A DNA stretch of 64,000 nucleotides from Oncomelania hupensis (GCA_036898135.1 CM072511.1:38099330-38163329), one strand, 5' to 3'; positions 12,066 through 22,264 are shown, counted from the stretch's first letter. The notes: generated by a model from the sequence alone, not told the origin. A program made the numbers and translations.

Positions 12066-12160
12066 GTTTATTATTATCGAAGATTTCTATAGCGCACATA
12101 CCTCACCGTATATGGCGACTCAAGGCGCTGGCCGATACAGGATCTAACCAAAATTATTGG
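12066..12160 (-). mobile_element. 3'-end fragment of a SINE or LINE
   Basis: Read on the minus strand it contains TTAGATCCTGTATCGG, CGCCTTGAG and GCGCTATA before an AT-rich tail. The same arrangement occurs at 13404-13480 (minus) and 40985-41075 (plus), so it is a dispersed 3' end. Confidence 0.6.
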
Positions 12161-12597
12161 TATTACTATTTGCTATGTTTGCTGCAGCTGCCTCTTTAAG
12201 CGAATGTGCGTCCTAGTATACTTACAGTTAATGATCCTTTAAATACGCCTAGAACGGAGTCTAATAACAAGGCGTCCACTTGACTTCTTCGGTTCAGGAA
12301 GCTGAATGCTCGACTCCGGATGCTCGAACGGACATCACTGAAGTGTCCCCATCAAACTATCCAGCTCATCAGCGTGGCTGAACATGCTGAAGTATGCGCC
12401 CTATTGAGTCTGACGACTGCCTCCGCAGGTTCAGACATTATGTATGGAACTTGTCAAGTACATCATGCGCTGAGCTAACGCATTATGACATTTTAATTAG
12501 TATGGATTTACAGTTAGTGTACTGAAGAGTTCCATAAAACAGGATGACAGCGTGTACAGAAGAGGTCCCAGATTCCAGGATGAAAAAGTTTAAAACC
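12161..12597. other. no recognisable gene
   Basis: Nothing recognised. Confidence 0.4.
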
Positions 12598-12740
12598 ACA
12601 GGCGCTGGTATCTGGACACGCGAGCGTCTATGCCTATGACGCGTCTCTCTTGTCTGATATTTAGGTATATATACCCAGAGAAGTGACAGGCGTCATAGGC
12701 ATAGGCGCGCGCGTGTCCAGATACAAGCGCCTGTGTTTAA
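12598..12740. repeat. long imperfect hairpin
   Basis: The arm beginning ACAGGCGCTGGTATCTGGAC (left) is matched by the reverse complement of the right arm ending GTGTCCAGATACAAGCGCCTGT. The arms are about 50 bp with a few mismatches and small indels. The spacer of about 35 bp contains TATATA. This is a foldback-type MITE or an inverted duplication. No coding content was seen. Confidence 0.8.
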
Positions 12741-13403
12741 TATCCTTTCCGCGATGGCGCAGTTCCGGATCTGATGCGTTTTTGAAGCCAGATCAAAATG
12801 GACCCAAAAGCACCAATGTAGCCGTAGCATCAAAAGAATTTTTATATACAGTCATTTGTGTCAAAATTCAATAAATAAGAGCGCGAAAATTAAACGGCAG
12901 TTTTTAAATACTGACACTTAGCCTACATCAGAAAATTATTCATTCTCTATGGTTGGCTTGGTTTTGTGTCATTTTGCTCCAGGCCATTGCAACCTCCCTC
13001 GCTCTCTTCATGTATGGTCTTTGCCTCTTGGAAATTCGGGTCACTAGAACAAGCCTATTCACTAATTATGAACGGTAAGAGATTTATTATAATCTCTACG
13101 CGTCTTTGACACTTATGACAAGAGGCTAATCATTAGCCTCCGACATCATCTGATATTCCTCCATTATTTTACCTAGGGGACGAAGCACGTAACAATGCGT
13201 AAGTGAGCCTGTGGACATGTGGACCCTCTTCAAACAGATACAATCGCAAACTGAGAATTAGGGTTGAGGTTGAACAAGCTACATTAACGCCAGACGTCGA
13301 TTCTTAATTATACTGGAGCTGTTGCCTTGGTGTGACTCTCTCTATATATATACCGCTATGCTGTCATGCAGACCTACAAAACAACAATGGAAGAAAGACA
13401 AGT
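12741..13403. other. no recognisable gene
   Basis: Nothing recognised. Confidence 0.4.
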
Positions 13404-13780
13404 ATTTATCGTTCTTATATAGCGCATTTCCGGCTCAAGAGCTGCTCAAGGCCCTGTCCGATACAGGATCTAACTCAACCCTCCCGAGGCACTCACTTGC
13501 AGTCTTTAAGCGCATCGTCTAACGTCCAGACAACTGAGCACAATCCAGGGGGGACATGGAATGGGGAAAGAAGAGGACGTAGGGCTTGTTGGGTGTATTT
13601 GTGTAGCCGGCACTCACTCACCCGTCTAGGACATGAGCGTCTGGATCTTTAAAGTCCGTGCTATGGAATGCGTGCGTGCACCGACTAGGCCTCAGTGTAT
13701 GCTCTTCTCCGAAGGAAGACACGCGTCTAATATAATTGAGTTTGATTAAGTAAATGTCCGTCTCCGCACACCTAAATGTA
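13404..13780 (-). mobile_element. SINE sharing its body with the copy at 692
   Basis: On the minus strand the segment 13770-13560 matches the body of the SINE at 790-950 (GGACTTTAAAGATC, CGCTCATGTCCTAGACGG, GAGTGCCGG). It continues into a different 3' end, 13480-13404 (TTAGATCCTGTATCGG, GCCTTGAGCAGC, GGAAATGCGCTATATAAGAA). That 3' end recurs at 40985-41075. The tRNA-like head is not clear in this copy. A shared body with exchanged 3' ends is typical of modular SINEs. Confidence 0.65.
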
Positions 13781-13806
13781 TAGGGGACTAGGTATTAAGA
13801 ATGCAG

Positions 13807-13808
<2 letters not shown>

Positions 13809-13853
<45 letters not shown>
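13809..13853. repeat. CA microsatellite
   Basis: (CA)n of about 22 units. Confidence 0.95.
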
Positions 13854-13856
<3 letters not shown>

Positions 13857-13904
13857 TACTCAAGCCCTTACACGCGCACACTCAAGTATACTTACAACTC
13901 ACAC

Positions 13905-14380
13905 TTTTAAGACTGGGCTAAATCGATACATTTCATATTTATAAGCATAAATTCAACATTAACATTCAAGAACATCTGGACCTCCAGAGAGCTGTCTTTG
14001 GCCACCAAGATACGGGTATTCAACTGCAATGAGAAGTCAGTCTTACTGTATGGAGCAGAGACATGGAGGACAACCAAGACCACCATCAAAAAAGTCCAGT
14101 CCTTCATCAACAGTTGCCTCAGAAGGATTCTCCAGATCCGCTGGCCCGACACCATCAGCAACGCCAACCTTTGGGAAAGGACCCGCCAACTCCCTGCTGA
14201 AGATGAAATCAGGAAAAGGAGATGGGGCTGGATAGGGCATACCCTACGCCAACCAGCGACGAACGTCACCCGGCAGACGCTGCAGTGTAACCCCCAGAAT
14301 GGCACAGGACAGAGGACTCTGGAGAGCTATTGTTGGCGGCCCATACCCTGGCAGGGGTGACGGGCATTAAGTTAACTAAG
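13905..14380 (+). pseudogene. LINE C-terminal fragment, second RTE-like family
   Basis: The frame reads a tail typical of non-LTR retrotransposon polymerases: [52 protein letters not shown] and [13 protein letters not shown]. The frame then shifts near 14298: the +1 reading gives [14 protein letters not shown], so a short internal deletion is likely. It lacks the polymerase active site and is truncated at the 5' end. Its C-terminal sequence differs from family A, so it is a separate family. Confidence 0.75.
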
Positions 14381-14535
14381 TATAAGGGGGAAAATGCAAA
14401 TGTTTATATAGCAATGAATGAACTGAAAATTACAATAATTAAATTATTTACTTTAATTATTCTTTCATTCATCTTTATGTCTTTATTTTTTTTTACCGAT
14501 TCCAAAGCAATACTTTCAATTATATATTATTCATA

Positions 14536-16086
14536 GAGGGTGTGACGACACGAGTTTCAGCATCAACAGAGAGAGCTATATTTTGTGCGAAGTTGCACCT
14601 CTCTACTGTGTAGTGTACATAGATAGCTTGACCGTTTTCTTTATTGCGTGCGAAAGAACGCAGTAGCTATAAGTTCACGTGCGTATCGTAGAAAGTAGGG
14701 GTATGTAGAATAAGAAGAGGGGTACTGACGAGAACTCGACCGGTTTGCCTTTGGCCTGGGTTGCCTTTAGTAAGGCAGAGTAGATTTGGTGCTTTTGCGA
14801 AAGGTCAGCTTTAGTCAAGCGGTAACCTTGTGACTGTGTGTCAGATTAGAATTAGGTGTTCTTGCTTGAAAGGGTGTTGTAATCGTTGGTTCGAACCACC
14901 CAAGATCTTACGCCCTCGTCGGGGTAAGAATGTCTAGAGTCTGAGATAAAGGAGGATTGTAATTGCCATTTATTGGAGATAAATGTAGAATTCCTTCCTA
15001 AGGTTGTGTGGTCCTCTATTGGGCACCTGCCGAGGCTCAAGGTCTTTTGAAGAATTGAGATGTCCTTGTGTGAGAATAACTAGCAAATAGCCAGAAACGA
15101 AATTAATTCTCAGGACTAACCAGTGTGTGTAACTGTGTTGTGTTGTTTCTGTGTTGGGGAGGTGTGTCACAGGCCGAGACCTAAACGGTGAGTAAAACCC
15201 TGTAATTCATTTTCCTAGTGGCATGCACTTCGAGACTGCGTACGTGAATGAATGATGGTGAATGAGGGGGAAAGGGATGTATTTTGATGAATAATGATTT
15301 ATTGATTTTTGTATGATTTTCATATGATTTTCTTATTATATACATGAATGGGAAATGTCGTTGCTGTTGTGGCTAAAAGTGGGGCGAAGGTGAGACTGAA
15401 GAATGCATGTTAGAGAGAGAGAGAGAGAGAGAGCCTTCGTGCCAGATGTGCATCTGAGCTGTACCCTTTGCCTCTACAGCTGGGAAGTGAGGACGTTGAT
15501 TCCACCACCATCGCCTCGTCCTGCTTCGGGACCGTGGGCGTCGCCATTTACTACAGGAACTTCACGCACCACACCCGCGCACACACAAACTTGCACAACA
15601 CGCACATAAAAACATACTTCATTTAGTTAGTATACATTATCCATCATATTGAGTGAATAACTGCTTAGCTCCTACTGAGCTCAAATGACGTTTTGAACAG
15701 TGCTTCTGATCTGCAAGTTAGCTTGGACAGTAATTTGAAGATAAAAGATTTGCAGTTCAATTTATTCACCTGAAATTTATAGTATTTTGAATTGATTGTT
15801 TATTTATTGCCATTTTGTTGTACACTTTTTGGGAAATCTGTTGATGTTTAGTTCTGTTTTGGTTAAACAAGGGAGGTAATTGTTAGTTAACACTGGGGTG
15901 GGGGTCTTGATAGGGGTGGAGGGTGTTTTAGTGCCCCATTGTCCTGTGTATGTGTGTCGATTGTTGAATAAAAGAGTGTGATTGTTATTCTGGCATTTGT
16001 GTTAGTTTATTTTGTTTGAGTTTCTATCTCCCCACTCGTTGCTTGAGCTGACGTCGCGGAACCCGCCCGGGTGACGTGACAGAGGG
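14536..16086 (+). mobile_element. solo LTR of 1541 bp with 5-bp target-site duplication
   Basis: The element spans 14541-16081. It begins TGTGACGACACG and ends GGGTGACGTGACA, so it has the TG...CA termini of a long terminal repeat. The five bases before it (14536-14540) and after it (16082-16086) are both GAGGG, a duplication of the size made by Ty3/gypsy or BEL integrases. A polyadenylation signal, AATAAA, is at 15967-15972, followed by a GT-rich stretch, which gives plus-strand orientation. A splice-donor-like CGGTGAGT is at about 15187. No internal genes remain, so it is probably the product of LTR-LTR recombination. A short GA repeat is at 15412-15433. The superfamily is unassigned. Confidence 0.85.
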
Positions 16087-16279
16087 GAGGGGAGAAAGAG
16101 AGTGCACAGAGAAAAAGAGAGATTAACCATCTCGCCCATGTCGTAAGTTAAAATAGGCTTACTTCATTGCCAAAAGAATCATATACATAGGATTTTGTGT
16201 TGGTATTGCAATTTCAACTGACAAAAGCACTGCAACTTCTTGCTTTTCACGTGCTTTCTGCAAAACTAACTCATTCTCC

Positions 16280-16280
<1 letters not shown>

Positions 16281-16320
<40 letters not shown>

Positions 16321-16349
16321 ACACCCCCCCCCCCCCCCCCCCCCCCCCC
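16281..16349. repeat. C homopolymer runs
   Basis: There are 40 consecutive C (16281-16320), then ACA, then 26 C (16324-16349). The complementary G-runs could form quadruplexes. Length is probably uncertain because assembly through such a run is unreliable. Confidence 0.9.
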
Positions 16350-16806
16350 TCGCGTTAATAAAACAGTCAATTTTTTTCCTCTTTTAATTTTTTTACATTT
16401 TTTCTTTGGTTTTGTTTATATCCTTGACGATAATACGACGATGCGCATCTTCCGTGTGAAGTTTGAACGTTGGGTGTCTCTAAATTGAATTAACCTGATT
16501 TAAAATAAATCATAAAACACAAATAAATTAAGCAACAGATTTGCCTACTCAAAATGTCAGTTTTTGTATCCCTGGGGTGGAATTCATGGCCCGTTAAATT
16601 ATAGGCGATGGTTAACGTTACCAACATTGGTTTTGTAACCAACAATGGTATCGTTAACCATCGTTTAGCAGATCGCTATTCATGAGCGAGTGTCCATCCA
16701 TTGTTACTTAACCAAGGCTATTTTTGGGCTGTGCGGGAATATCCGTAAGGGGGCTTAATTCAAGCAGCTGTTTTCCTTCTTTCGTCAACAAAATAGGCCT
16801 ATAAAA

Positions 16807-17195
16807 ATGGCTGTGGCAATGGCAAAGAGAAAAGCAATTTTTTCGTACACTGAAACTAATGTTCTCATTTTGAAGGTTATAGAATTTAAACATATACTGA
16901 TGGCAAGTTTATCAACTGATGTCACGAACCGCCTAAAAAACGACTGCTGGAAAAAAATCGCCGAAAGAGTGAGTGCAGTTGGTGGTGCGAAGCGAAGCGA
17001 ACAGCCGAAGACGTGAGGGAGAAGTTTTATAACCTTAAAAAAGACCATCGGAATCGTGCAGCCGCACGATTAAAGTCTGGCAATGGTGGCGTGATTAGTA
17101 AGCCTACCGACAGCATGCTGGATATCATAGTGAGCAAGGAGAGCGAGCTTTTTGTTGGGGTGAAAGGAGATAAATCACTTTTGATCACTTTGTAG
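16807..17195 (+). pseudogene. Harbinger Myb/SANT-like DNA-binding protein, frameshifted
   Basis: The first frame (16807-about 16985) reads FSYTETNVLILKVIEFKH and WKKIAERVSAVGG, the tryptophan-containing helices of a Myb/SANT-like domain. A second frame (from about 16995 to 17195) continues VREKFYNLKKDHRNRAAARL with the last helix of the domain. The break falls in GCGAAGCGAAGCGAA, a slipped GCGAA tandem repeat. In complete Harbinger elements this protein helps bring the transposase to the element ends. The C-terminal part is missing. Confidence 0.7.
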
Positions 17196-17402
17196 TTTGT
17201 AATGTTAGGCCTACATTTTGGTTTTAGACTGAGGTGTCAATTTCTGCCGTTTCTGGGTAGTTTGGAACTTGAAATGTTGTCTTTATTTCGTAGGGTTGCA
17301 TTACCCTACGAGTATAAACTATACAGATACACAATAAGCCTACACATCACCAGTCAAAATCCAACAACAATATTTTAATAATAATAATATTAACCCGTTT
17401 TA

Positions 17403-17690
17403 TTAATATGACAGATTATTAAAGGTGCCAGAGGCATAAAAACAAAGAGTGAGACACACATGTAAAAGTGGTGACAAAACGCCTTGCCGATCACACAGTT
17501 TCAGTCTGTCTACCGCGTTCGTTAACGTGATGATATCATGGCGACGAAAACGAAATTTTGATACCAGTTCCACATCATCAAATTTGTCAAGTGGATTACT
17601 TCTGTCGCGAAATACACTCTCTCTCCTCGGAGCTCGTCTCTGTCGAAGTTGCCACCAAACGATGGCCGCCATTTTTAACCAGTGTTCCAT
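17403..17690 (-). pseudogene. Harbinger transposase N-terminal fragment
   Basis: The 95-residue minus-strand frame starts at ATG 17690-17688. It contains VFRDRSNPLDKFDDVELV, KFRFRRHDIITLT and GVLSPLLHVCLTLCFYASG, the characteristic N-terminal segment of HARBI1/DDE_4 transposases. It stops before any catalytic Asp or Glu, so no nuclease activity is possible. The internal deletion that removed the rest probably also brought the two convergent gene remnants together. Confidence 0.8.
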
Positions 17691-17850
17691 TGGTTATCGG
17701 GTGGTCCCCCCTCCGTTAAAATAACCATGGTTAGCAACCGTCGTTAACTCTGCTAAGGCCTCATGAATTTAAAATTTCCAGCTTAACCAACGTCGTTAAT
17801 TTTACCAACATTGGTTAAGCCTTAACCAACGGTCATGAATACCACCCCTG

Positions 17851-18242
17851 ATCTGTATTTTGTCATTACACGGCAGTGGTCGATACAACCACTTTCCTCG
17901 TGCTTCCATTAGTGTTCAGTGAGATCGAGTTCACACATCTATATATATAAATTGCTTAGCCGGAAGTCCTTCTACGCGTCTACTATAAAGTTTGTCGCCT
18001 ATAGACGGTGATCTGGGCAGGTGCTGGCCGCTGGGAATCGGCCTGTTGTGTGCTCAAAACCAGCGAAATCGTGATAGCCGACATTTCCTTACCAAACGTT
18101 TAACCGTTTCTGAGATAAATAAATAAACAAAATGTCCACAAACTGCAATAGCCTCATTCCGCGCGCTTCCATTAAAAATCAAATTGAGGTTTCAGCATGT
18201 TTCCCCATATAGAACAAAAAATTCATTGTTTTTGTATGAAGC
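17851..18242. other. no recognisable gene
   Basis: Nothing recognised. Confidence 0.4.
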
Positions 18243-18312
18243 ATTGATAGCTCAGTTGGTAACACTTTCGCCTACCGTTTAGGGCGACCCAAGTTCGAAT
18301 CCGACGCAAGCC
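18243..18312 (+). mobile_element. tRNA-like sequence, probably SINE head
   Basis: It has TAGCTCAGTTGGTAAC (A box, D arm) and AAGTTCGAATCC (perfect B box) with tRNA spacing. The anticodon-arm stem CGCCT/AGGGCG is possible. The acceptor ends do not pair well (GCATTGA against GCAAGCC) and a T-run follows, so a functional tRNA gene is unlikely. Confidence 0.5.
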
Positions 18313-18380
18313 AAATTTTTTTTTATGTTTTTTTTTCCCACTACAATATGGATATTTTTCTTTTTAATTTAGGCTTTTTA

Positions 18381-18382
18381 CC

Positions 18383-18438
<56 letters not shown>

Positions 18439-18447
18439 TATTATTAC

Positions 18448-18493
<46 letters not shown>

Positions 18494-18572
18494 TATAATA
18501 TTATATCTTATATCAAATTTTCTTTTAAAACCTTGGTGTTTATGGTTTCTATTTGTATTATTCTATATTCAA

Positions 18573-18643
<71 letters not shown>

Positions 18644-18663
18644 AGGATCGGGATGGGGTGGTA

Positions 18664-18749
<86 letters not shown>

Positions 18750-18880
18750 TTATTATTTTTATTATTATTATTATTTATAAACTAATAATAATAATTATTA
18801 TTATTATAATTATAATATCTTATATCAAATTTTATTTTAAAACCTTGGTGTTTTCTATGATTTCTATTTGTATTATTCAA

Positions 18881-18931
<51 letters not shown>

Positions 18932-18932
18932 C
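18381..18932. repeat. ATT microsatellites within a duplicated unit
   Basis: Four long (ATT)n tracts (about 18381-18493, 18569-18640, 18665-18778 and 18880-18932) are separated by a repeated non-simple block. The block with ATATCTTATATCAAATTTT and CCTTGGTGTTT occurs at about 18503-18545 and 18818-18855. CAAGGATCGGGATG occurs at 18642 and 18933. A unit of roughly 300 bp was therefore duplicated in tandem. Ile, Leu and Tyr homopolymer frames here are artefacts. Confidence 0.85.
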
Positions 18933-18949
18933 AAGGATCGGGATGAGGT

Positions 18950-19040
18950 GGTACATGTAGGTAAAAGGGGGCTACGGGTAGGTTTAAAGGGGCATGGGTA
19001 GGCATAACGGGGATACGGGTATATATAAGGGGGTATGGTG
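18950..19040. repeat. degenerate G-rich minisatellite
   Basis: Short degenerate repeats of the type GGGTA...AAGGGGG. Similar units resume beyond the SINE insertion at 19300-19480. Confidence 0.6.
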
Positions 19041-19260
19041 ATGGTCGATTCCTTGGGGCCGGGTAGCTCAGTTGGTAAGAGCGTCTTGCTAGTAACCGAA
19101 AGGTCGCTGGTTCGAATCCCGGATTGGTCAACGTGTGATCATATTATTTTCCCCTTTACCAACAACTGGCCCGCTGGTGTCAGTATAAATCGGTCCAGTA
19201 GTCACCTATATGCGAAAGTGTCGTGTGACTATAATCTACAAACAACATGGTCGATTCCTT
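19041..19260 (+). mobile_element. tRNA-derived SINE with 14-bp target-site duplication
   Basis: The inserted segment is 19055-19246. It is flanked by ATGGTCGATTCCTT at 19041-19054 and again at 19247-19260, a target-site duplication of the size left by LINE-driven insertion. The head (19056-19130) is tRNA-like: GTAGCTCAGTTGGTAAGAGC forms the D arm, CTAGTAA could be an anticodon loop reading AGT (Thr), and TGGTTCGAATCCCGG is a B box. The acceptor and anticodon stems have mismatches, so it is a SINE head rather than a working tRNA. The unrelated tail is about 115 bp and ends ACAAACAAC. Confidence 0.85.
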
Positions 19261-19299
19261 TCATCCATACCTGCGAAACGATCAACGGGGAAGTATCAA

Positions 19300-19480
19300 G
19301 GAGGGTACATGTAGGTTACAAGGGGGGTACGAAAGGTATCAAGGGGTTATGGGGAGGTATCAAGTGGGTTCGGGGAGGTATCAAGGGGGTATGATGAGGC
19401 ATCATGGGTGGGGGACGGGGAGATATCAGAGGGGGGGGGGGTATGGTGAGGTATCAAGGGGGATATGGGGAGGTATCATC
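19300..19480. repeat. G-rich minisatellite, about 20-bp unit
   Basis: Roughly eight degenerate copies of GGGGAGGTATCAAGGGGGTA-like units, including an 11-G run near 19430. Confidence 0.75.
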
Positions 19481-20155
19481 GTCCAAATGAAACTCGCAGA
19501 CAACAGTTGTCTCTCTGTCTACATTTTAAACAGCAACCTGTGTACCCTGGCTTGCCAGGGTACAAAAAACACTAGTTCTCCCATAATGATACAGTGTACA
19601 CTGCAGGCTAAGTGAGCGTTTTTCTGAGTGATTCAGTCAGCGCCAGGCCAGAAGTGAACACCGCCGAGAGGGACAGCGACGACGATAGCCGCTCAGGACT
19701 TCAAGGGAGGAAAATATCGGTGTAGTATTTTCCTTTCTCAGTATCTTAGAAAAATGGTGTGGTGTTGGTAAATGGTGTAGTGTTAAGAACAAAATTTTTA
19801 ATGCTAACAACAGGTCTTAAAAATCAACATTTAAGGTAATTGGGGGTCAATAATTATATTTTCGTAAAACTGAGTTATTCTATTCGGTTAAGTGCTTCTT
19901 TATTAGATACAGTATGTTAACTGTGACTGAATTCAGATTCAAAGCACATTTTATTGTCTCTCGTTCTGCAGAGTCAAAAACCAGAATGTGATATATCCAG
20001 AAGAAATTTTCTTCTTTTCATGTATAATCAAATTATGAGAAACATGTTTGATCTCATAGTATACATTATTTCAATTGCCAGTCCTTGTTATATTTGTAGA
20101 ATTTAAAGCCTGTAAAATAGATTGAGTCCATGCATACACATAGAATACACATGCT
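19481..20155. other. no recognisable gene
   Basis: Nothing recognised. Confidence 0.4.
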
Positions 20156-20740
20156 ACACCAGTGCAGTCCTCCACAACAGCGCCATCGGGAATTGGTTCA
20201 GAACAACAATCGGTGGGCGTCAAGGATACCTACTCTCTCCAACACTTTTTAACATCATCCTAGAGCGCATCATGTCAGATGCCCTTGCAGATCACTAAGG
20301 CACAGTCAGCGTAGGGGGTAGAGCAATCTCCAACCTTCGTTTTGCGGATGACATTGATGGATTGGCTGGAGAGGAACAAGAACTTGAGCAGCTTGTACAG
20401 AGGCTTGACACCATCCCCAGAGCCTATGGAATGGAAATAAGAGCAGAGAAGACCAAAATGATGACCAACAACACCAAAGGCATCAACATAGGACATCAAA
20501 AGTCCAAGGCCAATCCCTCAACACAGTGCATAGCTTCAAATATTTAGGAGCCATTGTATCAGACAGGTAGAAGAAGAGGGAGATCGAAAAAGAGGTGGGA
20601 GGACAACATTCGAAAATGGACTGGCTTGACATTGAGCGAAGCCATCAGGGTTGTTGAAGACAGAGAAAGATGGAGTATGCTGGTTAAACGATCATCTGTG
20701 GTGCCCCAACGACCTCAGAGTTACGGGATAGGATAGGATC
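20156..20740 (+). pseudogene. LINE family A fragment 3 with internal deletion
   Basis: It starts in the segment equivalent to NSAIGNWF of the family and passes through the LAGEEQELEQLVQRLDT block next to the FADD box (20341-20440). At about 20565 it jumps from the ..IVSD region directly to GRRRGRSKKRWEDNIRKW, skipping roughly 400 bases found in the copy at 10284-11587. It ends GGGATAGGATAGGA, the family 3' terminus. It is 5'-truncated and non-functional. Confidence 0.8.
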
Positions 20741-20838
20741 TCATGTTTTAATATTGTTTAAATATTTATTCTTGTATGTGTGTGCTGTGAACGCTTAGAG
20801 CAGACATTAGTTTGGTTTTGCTCTGTAAAAAATATTTT

Positions 20839-20909
<71 letters not shown>
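20839..20909. repeat. TAG microsatellite
   Basis: (TAG)n of about 23 units. Confidence 0.95.
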
Positions 20910-21120
20910 AATTATAAACAGCACGTTTATATAAACCATTAGCAATCATTGAACATAATTAAGCTTATTATTGATCATCGTTCCATAGGAAGTGTTACAA
21001 AAGTGCAGATACATGAGTTCATTCACATGCATAGACTAGGTCTTGCAAAGCCATTAAACAAATTACAATAATTAATTAATAATAGTAATACAGTTTTTAA
21101 TAAATAACAACAGCATAAAC

Positions 21121-21235
21121 AATTAATGAATTAATACATAAATACTACCGCTCGGATATCTATCTATCCATATATATATATATATAGATAGATATTCGAG
21201 CGGTAGTATTTATGTATTAATTCATCAATTCACAC
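21121..21235. repeat. long near-perfect hairpin
   Basis: The left arm AATTAATGAATTAATACATA...GCTCGGATATCTATC pairs with the right arm GATAGATATTCGAGCGGTAG...ATGTATTAATTCATC. The arms are about 48 bp and differ at about two positions. The centre is (TA)n. The right side runs directly into repeat D (21236-21335), which suggests a MITE end. Confidence 0.85.
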
Positions 21236-21335
21236 ATATATCCAAGGAGTTAGCAGTTTTGGGCACACAAATGCTGCCACTGTGATCAACCCAGTTGCAA
21301 GGGAGGTAAGCGATAAAAGTGGCTTGTAGGCGTTA
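21236..21335 (+). repeat. dispersed repeat D, copy 1
   Basis: It contains GTTAGCAGTTTTGGGC, AATGCTGCCACTGTGATCAA and AAGGGAGGTAAGCGATAAAA. The same block lies at 22680-22810 with a few changes, and both copies are preceded by TTAATTCA(T)AATTCACACATATAT-like sequence. Confidence 0.8.
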
Positions 21336-21379
21336 TATGGTTTTCTGTTTGGATATAGTCTGTACTACTACTACCACAA

Positions 21380-21416
21380 CCACCGCTATTAATATTATTA
21401 TTAGTATGTTCATTTT

Positions 21417-21452
<36 letters not shown>

Positions 21453-21464
21453 TACAACTACTAC

Positions 21465-21517
<53 letters not shown>

Positions 21518-21530
21518 TTATTTATTTATT
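21380..21530. repeat. AAT/ATT microsatellite
   Basis: (ATA)n, a short ACTACAACTACT stretch and then (ATT)n. Confidence 0.9.
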
Positions 21531-21649
21531 TGATTTTGTTGTCTTTTTCATCATAATCACAATCATCATCGTCAGCATCATGATCAACCTCATCATAATC
21601 TTAATCATCAAGGAAGTAAGTAAACTGAAGTTACGGCAACCAAGATGAA

Positions 21650-22200
21650 AAAGGAGAATAAAATTGCGGAACTAAATTAGACTCATGAAAATAATTATAC
21701 TCCAGTGGGTTGGTAGATAACAGATTGATAACAATCAGTGAAGGACGATAGGTTGCAGTGTAAGGGAAGCAAGCGTGGTAGTTTGACATCACATTGCATA
21801 CTCTCGTATAATGCTGCAGTTGGTTCCCTTAGAGTAAATTAACGGAGTCTATCAGAGAAGTATACAACCTCTTTGCCCCAGCGCAGGCAAATCAAGGGAA
21901 GTAACCTTGTTAGCATTACTAACTTTTGTTTTGGTAGGAGTTCTTTCCCTTCTCATTCAGTCTCACGATTATTTTCGGTTCAGATCAAAAAGACGGCTAT
22001 CTTCGATCAGTCACACCAGATCATAGAGCAAGCAAATCATCCTGGGGTCTGCAGATCGAGATTCTAACTGATAATTCGAAGCAACATCTTTTAACATTTG
22101 AAGCAATTCAGTTCATCTATAATTGCAAGCTATAAGATCAATGTTCTACTGAACAGTTGCCATCAAACGATTTGTGGAGGATTTTTCAAGGGCAGATCAT
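21650..22200. other. no recognisable gene
   Basis: Nothing recognised. Confidence 0.4.
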
Positions 22201-22210
22201 TCTCTCCAGC

Positions 22211-22259
<49 letters not shown>

Positions 22260-22264
22260 AATAC

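Larger units (their letters stand above)
16572..17850. mobile_element. PIF/Harbinger-type element, internally deleted
   Basis: The element is 16575-17847. Its ends GGGTGGAATTCATG and (reverse complement of the right end) GGGTGGTATTCATG form terminal inverted repeats. Subterminal GTTAACC/TTGGTTA motifs occur at both ends. The 3-bp CTG lies directly outside on both sides (16572-16574 and 17848-17850), the duplication length expected for Harbinger. It carries remnants of the two genes typical of the superfamily, a Myb/SANT-like protein (plus) and a DDE transposase (minus), both truncated or frameshifted. It is therefore non-autonomous. Confidence 0.8.

Noticed and set aside
18243..18312. Functional tRNA gene
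   Set aside because: A and B boxes are good but the acceptor stem does not pair, so a SINE head is more likely.
18348..18946. Long Leu/Ile/Tyr-rich frames that could look like membrane proteins
   Set aside because: They arise from (ATT)n arrays and contain no conserved segment.
19056..19130. Functional tRNA-Thr gene
   Set aside because: Mismatches in the acceptor and anticodon stems, plus a 14-bp target duplication around a longer unit, show it is a SINE.
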